64,000 nucleotides of DNA from Hermatobates lingyangjiaoensis (taxonomy: Eukaryota; Arthropoda; Insecta; Hemiptera; Hermatobatidae): assembly GCA_026182355.1 (NCBI GenBank), contig JAPFBL010000241.1:438501-502500 (forward strand), given 5' to 3'. Below, piece after piece: positions 1-9,791 of the stretch. The position numbers and the translations under genes are program-made. Within the stretch, counting starts at the first letter, position 1. The number at the start of each line of letters is the position of its first letter. The notes beneath the pieces were generated by a model. The model worked only from the letters and a program-made list of their open reading frames with translations. It was not told the origin of the DNA and did not search any database.

Positions 1-766
1 TGCGTTTTTCTAGAAATCCTATCTTGTGTAAATGTTTTCTATGTTAATTGACATTGCATTGCAAAGTTTAACATCGTCGACAAAACAAAATTTTGCGTTT
101 TTTTTTTAACTTGGTGAGATCTCTCTCTCTTTCTCTCTCCCTCCCTCTCCCCTGGGTCCTTGAATTCATGGGTATAGTGACACTGTACTCGTTACTCCAG
201 TTCATTCTATCCTTAATCTTTATACAGACTGCTCATACCTCCAAATCTTTTGAATTCATACTCTTAAAGGATTTCGCTTCTTGCCTATCAAAGTTCTTAC
301 TAGCCGACAATTCTTTAGAACAAGACTGTAGGAGTTACATTCGATGTTTCATTAAAGAATGAGAGTTGTGGAGTATGTGTCAGAAGTTGTTGTGTTATGT
401 TTTAACAATGAGAATAATCAAGTAATTTATTGCTGGTAGAGTCTCAATCAAAGTGTTTTTAAAGAATGTTGGTTGTAGATTTAACAAGAGTAGTTCAATT
501 TGACATTAAAAATGTCAAATTGAAGTGTATACTATGTTTATAAATGGATTGTTACTTTCCAATCAGGGTTGTCAGGGTTATTACTTTTGGTAACAAATTA
601 GTACCTTCTACTTTCAAGTTTAAATTTTTTTATTTTTGTTATAAAGCAACCAAATTTTGTTACTATTTCACTTTGAATATTAATATATATTTGAGTTTTA
701 ATGTGGTTCAAAATTAAACGATAAATTTTTACTTGTACAAAGCAAGCAAGTATTTATTAAATGTTG
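1..766. other. AT-rich stretch, no gene seen
   Basis: Only a short pyrimidine (CT) run at about 117-150 stands out. The 89-residue open frame across it is low complexity (Leu-Ser repeats) and shows no domain or splice context, so I do not call it a gene. Confidence 0.5.
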
Positions 767-1184
767 AATAAAATGATGTTATTATAGTTAAGATGGTTTT
801 AAAATGGTTTGAACAAAAGATGTTCTGTTTTCGTATAAAACATGTTTTGAGCCAGCGACGAACGAACTTTGTTGTTTCAGTATATGTCAGTTGTGAGATA
901 TGTGGGAGCGATTCTAGTTATTCATTGCGTTGTTTATCGTACTATCACTCTTATTTCACCTTGATTTTGATAAGAAAGTTATCTGTCGATGAAACTGACA
1001 TACTATACCAGAAAAGAAAAAAGTTGAGTAAAATGTACAAGCGAGAGTTAAGAAAAGGACTGGTTACAGGATGAATACACAAAGTTCGTTCGTCGCTGGC
1101 TCAAAACATGTTTTATACGAAAACAGAACATCTTTTGTTCAAACCATTTTAAAACCATCTTAACTATAATAACATCATTTTATT
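767..1184. repeat. Foldback element with 106-bp inverted arms
   Basis: Positions 767-872 and 1079-1184 are near-perfect reverse complements separated by about 206 bp. The arms include the string GAGCCAGCGACGAACGAAC and its complement. A 93-codon open frame runs from the left arm into the spacer but has no recognisable domain. This is a MITE or foldback-like structure of unknown class; no clear target duplication was found. Confidence 0.85.
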
Positions 1185-1556
1185 CGCACTTTTGACTGAA
1201 ATAAGTAAAGTATATATGACCAAAGTTTTGGAAATTTTTGAAAACTAAATTCCAGCCGGAATTACTCAAGTTGAAAGGCAGGCACTCTCATACAGACAAA
1301 CATAGTAAAAAAACAAAATATATCTTGTATTTATAAATTTCGAAATTAACAGACTTCATGCAATCAAAAATATTATCGCTCTAAGTAAAAAAGTTGCAAT
1401 CACGTATATGCTTTAGAAGATCTAGTTGGGAGTATTTATTCAAGCCTTTCAAAGAGCCCAGAGCGTCTTACTTAGTGCTAATAGTTTCAGAATTTGACTA
1501 ATACCAATCCTAGAAATACTGTGTATGTGATCTGTACAAGATGGTTATGTGTAAAG

Positions 1557-1794
1557 CAGTGGTTCTTAACCTTGTGGAGCTATCAAACCCAACCAGTTTC
1601 ATATGCGCATTCACCGAACCATTTTCTTTAGTTAAAAATTAAAATTTTTTTTTTTTCAAATTAAGTCATAGGTGTATGTTTTTTTTATTACTCGTGCACA
1701 AAATGAATTGTGTATGAACTCAAAACAAATTACATACCTGGAAATCACTCGACTTTTGCTGTCCGACTCATCGAACCCAGGTTAAGAACCACTG
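1557..1794. mobile_element. hAT-type MITE (238 bp)
   Basis: The left end reads CAGTGGTTCTTAACCT and the right end is its inverse (AGGTTAAGAACCACTG), the CAGNG-type terminus of hAT elements. The flanking 8-mers GTGTAAAG and GTTTAAAA match at 6 of 8 positions, as expected for an aged 8-bp target duplication. No transposase is present, so it is non-autonomous. Confidence 0.8.
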
Positions 1795-2291
1795 GTTTAA
1801 AACAAGTTGTGAAATTAGCTCACTCGGTTTATTTTTTCACTTTTGTTTCTTTAGAAGATATTGCTAATCGGTGCAACAGCGACAAAAAGTAATTGTGAGC
1901 TGTGTATGTGAATTGTGAACAAATAAAAAAGTCCAAATAGGATGTATTATTTAATTTTATCTTTCATTTCTTTGTGGTAAATAAAACTTAATGTAGAATT
2001 TCAAGCAGAAACCTTTCATCTGTACAAGCTAATTAGTTCTATTAACACCAGTTGCAAAACCATTCTTAGTTTCTTTGGAAAAACAAAAATTATCGAGGAT
2101 AATAATGTCCTCGACCAGCTGGTCCTTTGATTTATCTTCTTATAGAAGGGAACGGAGATCAAACAATTTCGTATTAATATCCTGGACTTGTATGTGGAGT
2201 TGATGAAGCAGTTAAATAGATTTTTTGTCAAAACTGTTAATTCAGAAAGATAGATTATTAGAGTCAATAGTTCCTGATAATGCCAATAAGG

Positions 2292-2400
2292 CAGGAGTGG
2301 GCAATTATTTTGACTCGCGGGCCACAGTAACTTTAAAATTTGACAGGTGAGCCACATTGATTTAAAAATCTGACAGGTGAGCCATTTCAGCGCAAGATAC
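2292..2400 (+). mobile_element. Partial hAT-like terminus
   Basis: Starts CAGGAGTGGGCAA and continues with GCGGGCCACA and two GACAGGTGAGCCA repeats, typical of the left end of hAT MITEs. No matching right end was found, so it is probably truncated or disrupted. Confidence 0.4.
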
Positions 2401-2405
2401 AATAT

Positions 2406-2680
2406 AAAAAATCTGGAGTGGCCTACACTCTACTTTACTATAAGTAACTTAATGTCAAATTTCTTGAGTATATAAAACATAACGTCCCATTTCAGCATAA
2501 CGTAAACATCTAAATGGGATATAATTATTGGCCTTTCATTCCTGAGGTAGTACAGATAGTGATTGAAGGACATATCATTTTATCAGCTTATTTTTGTACA
2601 TCACAGATAATTTATTATTTGCAAATAATTGCATTAGTATGACTACAGCAGTAATAACATTTTTGAAAAACCAAATTGAA
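2406..2680. repeat. Dispersed repeat, copy 1
   Basis: About 270 bp that recurs in the same orientation at 4051-4320 with roughly 85-90% identity by eye. Both copies share TGGCCTACACTCTACTTTAC near the start and TAATAACATTTTTGAAAAAC at the end. The class is unknown. Confidence 0.8.
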
Positions 2681-3539
2681 CATTTCTTGAAATTATTTAT
2701 TCTCCTACAAGAGAATGGCTTTCGTTCAAACAGCCAGTAGATTTCTTACATCGTTTACTTGACATCCTTCTACATTGAATATTAAAGTAAAATTTTTAAA
2801 TTAAAAACAGGAAAATAACATTTTTTTCTCTGAAAAACATCTTAAACTGCGAAGAAAATGTTGTTTTAAGGTGATTTGTTAATTAAATATGTACGATAAT
2901 TACATTTATTAATCTCTAAACGAAAGATTCAGATTATGAATTATCATTTACATTTTTGGTCTTTTATAGAATTATCATACTGGAAATTTTAATCTTTAAA
3001 ATAATAATAATAATAAGCTTCTTAGTATTTAATAAGATCATTTTCCTTCCCCTTTGTCAAATAACATATATACGAATTTTTTCTGAGTGAGTGTTATCAT
3101 TTTCCTGCACAATATTATTCCTCTTACATCTCATATAAGTCAATAAATAATTTAAACTGTTCCTTTATAAAATCAATTTTATCTCAGTGGATTTGCTCAA
3201 AAAATTTCTAAGTCAATGTAAACAATGTAAAAAAATACAAAAAATTCGACAAGTATAGCAGGTGATCTCTTAGTCTAGGATAAACAAAGAGTTTTTATAT
3301 CGTTATTGCTCTTTCCCGTAATTGAAACTTAATGAATTTTTTTTTATGAATTGCTAATTTTTTGTTTTATTTTTGGTTAAATTTTCATTATTTTTTAACG
3401 AGCGGTTTAGCGGCAAAAAAACATTTTCTGAAAACACAGATCGTACTGTAACGCCCCTTTAGCGAATGTAATTTTAGAAAAAAATATCTCACCTCATTCT
3501 CCATATAATGTTCTATTTTTAGGCATAGTTTCATTTTTG
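2681..3539. other. AT-rich spacer, no gene seen
   Basis: Nothing beyond A/T runs and a short ATA microsatellite near 3001-3016 was recognised. Confidence 0.5.
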
Positions 3540-4050
3540 TCCGTCAAACAGTATGGTTTGTATCGCTCTCATAAGGTTTGAGATTGAATTAAAAGTCAAA
3601 ATTTTTACATTTTATTAAAAAAAAAATATTTCCTGTGGTTTTAAAATTCTGGATATATTTTTCGTTTGTTCCATTTGTAACCTCAAAGATAATGTCAAAA
3701 TTTCAAAACTCTAGGGTTATCAGTTTAGGAGAAATAAATGTTTTAAAAAAAACGGTTTTTGGCAAAAAAAGTGACTTTCCCATCATGCATAATTCTTCCC
3801 AAACAATAGGGATCTTCGTCTAAATGGGGCCCATTTTTGTGTAAAATATCAACTTGATCCATCAAAGATTCTGGACCGTAGCGTGGTAACAAGCAATGCT
3901 AACACACGCACGCACCCACCCACCCACACACACACAGACATCATCGTAAAAACGTCATAAAACGTCTTCTGGGACCTCAAAACATGTAATTCCGTCAAAA
4001 TCTCGAGATCGAATTTTTTCACGATCACTATACTTTACTTATAGTAAAGT
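3540..4050. repeat. Unclassified repeat with CA tract
   Basis: The stretch contains an ACGCACC/CACACA tract (about 3903-3937), then a segment ending in a palindrome TACTTTACTTATAGTAAAGTA that abuts the second 270-bp repeat copy. The layout looks like the tail of an interspersed element, but I cannot assign a family. The open frame at 3635-3823 has no support as a gene. Confidence 0.4.
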
Positions 4051-4320
4051 AAAAATCTGCAGTGGCCTACACTCTACTTTACTATAAGTAACTTAATAAA
4101 AAATTTCTTGAGCATATAATACATAAACGTCTCATTTAATCATAACGTAAACATCTAAATGGGATATGATTATTAGTATTTCATTCCTGAGGTTGTACAG
4201 ATAGTGATTGAAGGATATATCAATATAGAAGCTTATTTTTGTACATCACACAGCTGATGCAAATAATTTCATTAGTATAACTACAGCAGTAATAACATTT
4301 TTGAAAAACCAAAGTGAAAC
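4051..4320. repeat. Dispersed repeat, copy 2
   Basis: Second, same-orientation copy of the block at 2406-2680. It lies directly 5' of a truncated LINE, so both may have been carried together. Confidence 0.8.
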
Positions 4321-4344
4321 ATACTCTTTTAATGAGAACAGTGT

Positions 4345-5082
4345 TGTTGATCACAAATTTTAAATATAGCATGGAAGTCTGGGGTAATTCTCAGAACAGA
4401 TGTGAGATATCCATCACTCATCTGGGATCTTTAGGTTTTTTGTTTGTACTTATCATGTGTGTCAAACTCCTTTAGTAAGTGTTCAATTTACTCTTAACAT
4501 ATGTTTTACTTAAAATGACACACTTGGAGAGTCATACAGTGCTGCTCCTAGAGGGTATGCTAAAAAGATTTTGTATGAGGCTTCATTACAACGATGGAAA
4601 CAAGAATGGTCATCCTCGTTAAAAAGATCGTATACAAAAACGTTTCTTTTCTATAATCAAAGAGAGGAAAAAGTGCGACTTAGAGTTTTCACACAAGGTA
4701 ACACAAGTTCTTTCAGGCCTTGGTGGGACTAAATCTTACCTCAATAGATTCCATATCATTGACAGTGACAGGTGTTCTTGTGATGGTGTATCACCACAGA
4801 CTTGGAACCATATACTCTTCAGCTGCCCAAATCTTGACCAAGAGCGACAACGATTTATAACATTTACAATAGCAACTGGTTGTGGCTGGCCTCCAGCAAA
4901 TAGCACGATAGTGCAAAACAGTGAACCATTTCAACATTTTAATAAATGCATAGACTTCAAAAACTTTTCTAGTGTATATCTTAATGTTTAATTTAACGTA
5001 ATGAAAGGTTTAATGTTAAAAAGATTCGATTGCATGTAATATATATATGGAGTGTGATAATAAATGGATTTAAAAAAAAAAT
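4345..5082 (+). pseudogene. 5'-truncated R1/I-type LINE, C-terminal end
   Basis: The last part of a non-LTR retrotransposon ORF2 can be read in broken frames. The clearest piece runs to the stop at 4989-4991 and includes TQVLSGLGG, LNRFHI and a CCHC-type knuckle (RCSCDG then WNHILFSCP), the usual C-terminal Cys/His motif of R1-, Jockey- and I-like elements. Upstream, KYSMEVWGN resembles the conserved Gly/Ser-x-Glu-x-Trp region after the reverse transcriptase. At least two frameshifts and stops (about 4470 and 4630) break it. A 3' UTR follows and ends in an A-tract at about 5071-5080. It is a dead, 5'-truncated insertion; the clade assignment is inference. Confidence 0.75.
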
Positions 5083-5924
5083 TTTATCTGTCATATGCAC
5101 TGTTGACTGAACCAATACCACTGCAAATTAGCTATTAAATTTTATTTAAAAAGGAGTATCGAAAATTTAAACCCATCCGTTCTTATTCTATTAGACTTGA
5201 GTCAACCATAATTTAGTACCAACAGTGTAAGAAACACAAAGTTTTATGGACTATAAGAGACTATGTCCGCATGGAAACCATATTACCTAAACTAACACTT
5301 GATTAGTCTCAGGTAAAGAAATATCCATATATTACTGTTCATTTTGATAGTACTTGATGATAATGTAAAATTAGAAAGAAAATGGACAGAAGTTGATGTT
5401 GAATCCGAAAATTAATCAAATTTATCATTTATTACAACTCTTCACCTGATACTTTTCCTAATTTTATTAATTGAAATCCAAAATTTCAATTTTTATCAAT
5501 CCTTTATTATTCTTTTTTATTGTATAAGAAATGATTTTCAATTAGTGGAAATAATAAATATGAGATTTTTGATTTTTAGAAGGTTTGGTGATTTTTTTTT
5601 TTTAAAGTTGAGGAGTTTGTGTTAGGCAAAATATTGCAAATTAAAAATAATTGCAATAAACAAAAAACCATGATACTTATTTCTACATTCTAGTTGACAA
5701 AATATGGCGCCAAACATTCTAAGTTCTGTTATCTTATTTTCATGTGGGAAATGGAAAAATTTGCAGTGCACCCCTAGAAGAGACGATGTCAGAAAATAAT
5801 TCAATATCTGTACGCTAATAATATATATTATACTTTTTCGTTGAAAATACGATTGAAACAGACAAATGTAGTTCAATGTAGAAAAAGAAACATAGAGAAA
5901 TGAAAAGCACACACTTACAGTCTC
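5083..5924. other. AT-rich spacer, no gene seen
   Basis: No splice-supported exon or repeat was recognised. The minus-strand frame at 5622-5912 lacks any domain or context. Confidence 0.45.
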
Positions 5925-6178
5925 TAATTTTCTGAGACCTCCAACGTCTCTGAACCAGTGCGATTGGATTTCCCTCTCTCATCTCTCATGAAGACTCACT
6001 TCCTGTCGCCGCTCTGCCTTCCTGCGGGACTCTTCGCCTCCTGATGACGACGATGGTCGAAATATAGAAGTGAGTTATTCCTGTGTCTATCTGTGTGCTA
6101 TCTTCTTTTTAATTGGTTTTTATTTAAAAGTCCGTTGGACCGTTTCATTTAATTATTAATTATATATATATATATATG
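5925..6178. repeat. Hairpin-element fragment, hammerhead-like core
   Basis: The right arm of the hairpin family also present at 20462-20672 and 20680-20940. CTGATGA at 6041 is followed by a short stem-loop (CGAC...GTCG) and AAA, then the shared tail TATAGAAGTGAGTT. It ends in AAAAGTCCGTTGGACCGTTT and a (TA)n tract. The left part (5925-5990) resembles the 59.1-kb family instead, so this may be a chimera. Confidence 0.6.
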
Positions 6179-6490
6179 TATATAGTGAACCTGATGGCTC
6201 TGGATGTATAACTAAGCTGAAAATGACGCATAACTAAAATTGAACTTTAGAACTTAACGTTCACCTTTGGAACTGTATTGATTGAGGAACCAATAAGCGT
6301 CTATCTAGTTAAAATACAAGTAAATGTGATACAACTTTTTATTGACCGATAACTTTCATGCATCTCTACTATATAGGTGATGTTATGTGACTATGCAAAA
6401 ATGCTAATTTTTTTATATTTATTTTTGGAAGAAACAAATAAATATGTTTCTATATATTTTTGTAAAGCATATGTACATATGAATAAATAC

Positions 6491-6910
6491 AAGTTCACAG
6501 AAGGGGTTCTTGAGGATTTTGGTAATAAAAATTCAACTCCTGATTATATGCCGACGTTTTGCCAAAAGTTGTTTGGCATTTTCAAGGCTAAAAAACAATT
6601 TATTAACGACATTAGTAGAGCAAGACAAATACATCCACAGAATACTTACCAACAGAAAAAAAAACAAAAATTCAGTTACAAGAACACCACAAAAGGATCA
6701 TAAAATACCCAGTGTTATTATTCATTTTTTAAAAACAAACATTTGTTGTTTAAACCTTATTACTTATTATTAATTAATAATATTTTAGTCTTGAAAATGC
6801 CAAACAACTTTTGGCAAAACGTCGGCATATAATCAAGAGTTGAATTTTTATTACCAAAATCCTCAAGAACCCCTTCTGTGAACTTGAAAAATCAGTGGTC
6901 GAGAAGCTAT
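6491..6910. repeat. Hairpin element, about 100-bp arms
   Basis: Arm 6491-6593 (AAGTTCACAGAAGGGGTTCT onward) is the reverse complement of 6784-6885. The spacer is about 190 bp. The right flank reads TCAGTGGTCGAGAAGCTATA, which also ends the related hairpin at 35035-35190. The two overlapping open frames at 6377-6773 lie inside this repeat and are not genes. Confidence 0.8.
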
Positions 6911-7118
6911 ATCAATATAAATAAATATGTTTATAAATTTTTGTAAAGTCTTTCTATACAAATAATATGTCGTGTATATTAAAGATTTGGTGTTATACGA
7001 AATAATTTCCATATTTTTTTTTTTTCTTTAACATGTTGGGTTTGAAGTTTGATATACTTGTGTCTTTGACTGGTTTAATTAAAAAGAGAAACTGATTCAA
7101 AGTAATAGGAGATGATGC

Positions 7119-7124
7119 TTTATT
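7119..7124 (-). terminator. Poly(A) signal AATAAA
   Basis: AATAAA on the minus strand, 26 bases past the stop codon of the minus-strand gene ending at 7150. It supports that frame as a true 3' end. Confidence 0.6.
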
Positions 7125-7149
7125 GAAAACAAGAGCCCCGCTTTGATTT

Positions 7150-7851
7150 TCACAAAACAGAAGGATGGATTTGGTTTACTGGAAGTTTTTTGTTGACTAG
7201 CCAAGGGTTGCACCAAGGTATGCATGGTACCATAGGTGTTGTTACGCATGGTTTCAACGTTGTTTCCGGACACCATTGCATTGGTTTTGTACATTTTTCA
7301 GAAAATTTCCTTACAAAAAGTGCTGTAGAACAAGTTCGGCTTTTAGGAAAGCTAATCACTTGTTCCTTTTCGTCAACGTTCCTTTTAAGCTTTAAATTGT
7401 GCCAAACACATGAGTATGTTGTTTCTACTGTACTCTCATTCTCGCTAGAAGTCGTGTTTTTTACGCTTCTTTTTTTGACTGGTGTGCATTCAACTAAGAT
7501 CGGTGATTCATTCATTTTCTCTTCTTTGAGTGAGTTCAGGTTTGAGCCAAGATGCAGTTTTTCACTAACCGGCTTATGAACAGGTTCGGTTATTGATACT
7601 TCGAAACTCTTGTCTCCTTCACTAACGCGTTGATGCATCATTCCAACTATTCTTTCCAAAGACTTGTTATCAATTTCGTGTTCCTTCGTATTTATAATGT
7701 ATGTATACTTTCCAAATTTACACATTACTTTACCAGGGAATTGCGTACATACTTGAGTAGTTGGTATGTCTACAGATCTTTTATGATACCGGTCAACAAT
7801 TTTCCTGTACTTAGCCATCTTATACTTACCTTGGCTTGAAAACTCATTCAT
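7150..7851 (-). CDS. 3' coding frame, Cys-containing C-terminus
   Basis: 233-codon frame ending at 7150; only the part from about 7818 may be exonic. It encodes an N-terminal basic stretch (MAKYRKIVDRYHKRS), then VCTQFPGKVMCKF, an acidic/basic middle and a C-terminal Cys-Pro-Trp-rich end. There is a good donor-like GTAAGT near 7829 that does not help the phase problem. Confidence 0.55.
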   Translation of the reverse strand: MNEFSSQGKYKMAKYRKIVDRYHKRSVDIPTTQVCTQFPGKVMCKFGKYTYIINTKEHEIDNKSLERIVGMMHQRVSEGDKSFEVSITEPVHKPVSEKLHLGSNLNSLKEEKMNESPILVECTPVKKRSVKNTTSSENESTVETTYSCVWHNLKLKRNVDEKEQVISFPKSRTCSTALFVRKFSEKCTKPMQWCPETTLKPCVTTPMVPCIPWCNPWLVNKKLPVNQIHPSVL

Positions 7852-9342
7852 AGATTGAACAATGTTGGTTTTATTGCCGTATAAATTGTAAACATCTCCT
7901 CCTCTCTGTTCTGTACCTCTTCCTTATCACCGTTGTTGAACGTGAAACATTTGGCAGTGTTGGGGGACTCTGCCAGTGGTTTTATATTCTCGCGATCTAA
8001 AGCAGGCTGGAAACGGTTTAAGAACTGCTTCAAGCAGGAACTAGTTAGTTGTACTTCGTTGTTGGAAGCAACATCGTTTGACCTGAATTTAGCCAGGTAA
8101 TCTCTTGGTTGATCCCGCCGAGTATTTGATAGCAAGTTCATGCTGTTCATCTGGCGTTCCATAGGGACATTCTCAAAGTCTTCCATGCCCCAACTTCTTT
8201 CATCTGTAATCATGCATCAAGCAAAACTTAATTACAATTAAATAAAAGACAATTTATACTAAACAAATCTTATTAACTTAATTATTTACTTATATAGTCA
8301 GTTACTACGTGGTCTTGAATCATAATTGATAATTTCATTTAGGTTTCCACATAAACAAAGGGCTAGAGTGTACTTTACGAGCCCCAGCGTTTACAGAGAC
8401 GGACCTTTACACAGAGGTTATAAAGGTTTCCCTACTCTCCAGTAGGGATTTTGGAGTCATTTCTTTTTCTTAAATGGCAACTCATACTTATATTGCAGTA
8501 ATGTTTATTTCAATATAACTTTATTGAATCAATATTAGTTTAATTAGTTCTTGCTATATGGCTGGTTTGGGAGAAGACCAAACACTTCTTTGAATCTAAT
8601 AAATAGACATTATTTACCTGATATTATCAATTACAATAAAATCCATCCATGTTTACATTTTGAAATTATTAAAATAAATTAGTTTTATAAACATTTTGGC
8701 CATTGTTGATTTGTCAACTCTGGGGCTCGTAAACTCCCTCTGTTCCAAACAGTTTTATTAACAAAATAACCCATTTCCATTATGCATCATTCTTCTTCAG
8801 AACTTTCTGAATGTAGTGATAAGGTACAAATCGAAATTTTGCTTTCTATAACCATTTCCCTGTTTTACCTTCCACTCTCTAACAGACAAACCTGAATAAC
8901 ACTACATGCTTAGACATGGTATTTTCTGAATAAAACTTTGTTTTTATGGCAACATCTTTTATAATTCCCTAGTACGCTTTCATGTCTTAATAACTCATAA
9001 TGCAATGTAAAGTGGTATAATGTAATTTGATTCATATTTATGTACGACTTTAAACATATAATTTACTTAATTAATGAAGAAACTGCATACTATTCATAGC
9101 TTCTAATTGATTTACTAATTTTGAAAACTATATTTCTATTTTGACTTCAAAAGACAGTTCTTAGATGGGTAATGAATAATAAATTCTTTGAAAGTTTGGT
9201 TAGAAACTTTTCTCAATGAAAGGATTGATTCATAATTTTAGTGTTATTTAACAAGAAACTTTGTTATTGTCAAATTATACTCACATGTTAGAAGTGCAGT
9301 TAAAATGAAGAGAATATTATTCATGGCATTGCTAATATCCAT
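7150..9342 (-). CDS. Unrecognised gene, putative secreted protein (model)
   Basis: A multi-exon gene read from 9342 down to 7150. Exon 1 (9342-9285) encodes a hydrophobic start (MDISNAMNNILFILTALLT), a likely signal peptide, and ends in a GTGAGT donor in phase 1. Exon 2 starts at 8203 after ATTACAG and fits that phase. The final frame holds a Cys-containing C-terminus with several CxxxC-like spacings (KPMQWC, TPMVPC, IPWC), Lys/Arg pairs, and stops at 7150 before AATAAA. Exon 2 and the last frame are in different phases: either a short intron (about 7916-7819, GT-AG but with a poor pyrimidine tract) joins them, giving about 337 aa, or a frameshift has broken the gene. I do not recognise the family. 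It starts head to head with CFAP119. Confidence 0.6.
7848..8203 (-). CDS. Exon 2 of the putative secreted-protein gene
   Basis: Acceptor TGATTACAG precedes 8203. The frame continues from exon 1 and stops at 7848-7850 unless a donor at 7916 (GTACAG) is used. It encodes a polar, Asn/Glu-rich segment (e.g. SWGMEDFENVPMERQ) with one internal Cys pair and no known domain. Confidence 0.55.
8369..8742. mobile_element. MITE-like inverted-repeat element in intron 1
   Basis: TTTACGAGCCCCAG (about 8380) and its complement CTGGGGCTCGTAAA (about 8720) bound about 370 bp, with looser homology outside the core. It sits in intron 1 of the minus-strand gene. No target duplication was identified. Confidence 0.5.
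8743..9284. other. Intron sequence, nothing recognised
   Basis: AT-rich remainder of intron 1 of the minus-strand gene. No repeats or exons were seen. Confidence 0.4.
9285..9342 (-). CDS. Exon 1, signal-peptide exon
   Basis: ATG at 9342-9340. 19 codons of mostly hydrophobic residues, plus one base, then donor GTGAGTATAA. A second in-frame Met at codon 7 could also be the start. Confidence 0.6.
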
Positions 9343-9547
9343 TTGAATTCTTTTAAGAACTCAGAGAAAGCTGTCTTTCGAACATTTTTGATAGTTTTAT
9401 CTTATTGACTTGAAAGGAAATATTTCTGCATTAATCATTTCAGTTTTCTAAAGCATTGCTAGATCTGCGTAATTATTGATAAGTTTTGTTTAACTTTAAG
9501 AACACCGGCAGGATACCTGCAGTAAATAATATTAAAGTCTAAAGAAT
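9343..9547. promoter_or_regulatory. Shared divergent promoter region
   Basis: Only 205 bp separate the two predicted start codons (minus gene at 9342, plus gene at 9548). A head-to-head pair this close implies a common bidirectional promoter. No TATA box or named motif can be assigned with confidence. Confidence 0.45.
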
Positions 9548-9791
9548 ATGATAAGAAAATGTAAATCGGCTTTAGAACTTAATCAATTGTGCTACAGTGA
9601 CTTAAGAAAGATACGATCATGTCCTGAATTTCACGTCAGCCTTCATCGTGAAGAAACATCATATAAATGCTTTGAACATTTGAAACACGGTGCATTTAAA
9701 GAACCTCAATTAGTTGTTTGGAAATACTTAAGTCGAGAAGAATGTGCTAAATTAAAATTTGCTTCTAGAATTGAAACTGCAAATATTTTAG
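9548..9791 (+). CDS. CFAP119: CFAP119 exon 1
   Basis: Starts MIRKCKSALE and ends ...RIETANIL plus one base at donor G|GTAACT (phase 1). It contains the conserved VVWKYL motif. An upstream in-frame stop close to the ATG supports this start, but an earlier non-coding exon is possible. Confidence 0.7.

Noticed and set aside
6377..6773. Two overlapping plus-strand frames near 6.5 kb
   Set aside because: They run through the arm and loop of a hairpin element and have no domain.
7190..7579. Plus-strand 129-codon frame
   Set aside because: Antisense shadow of the minus-strand gene, which has the poly(A) signal and phase-matched exons.
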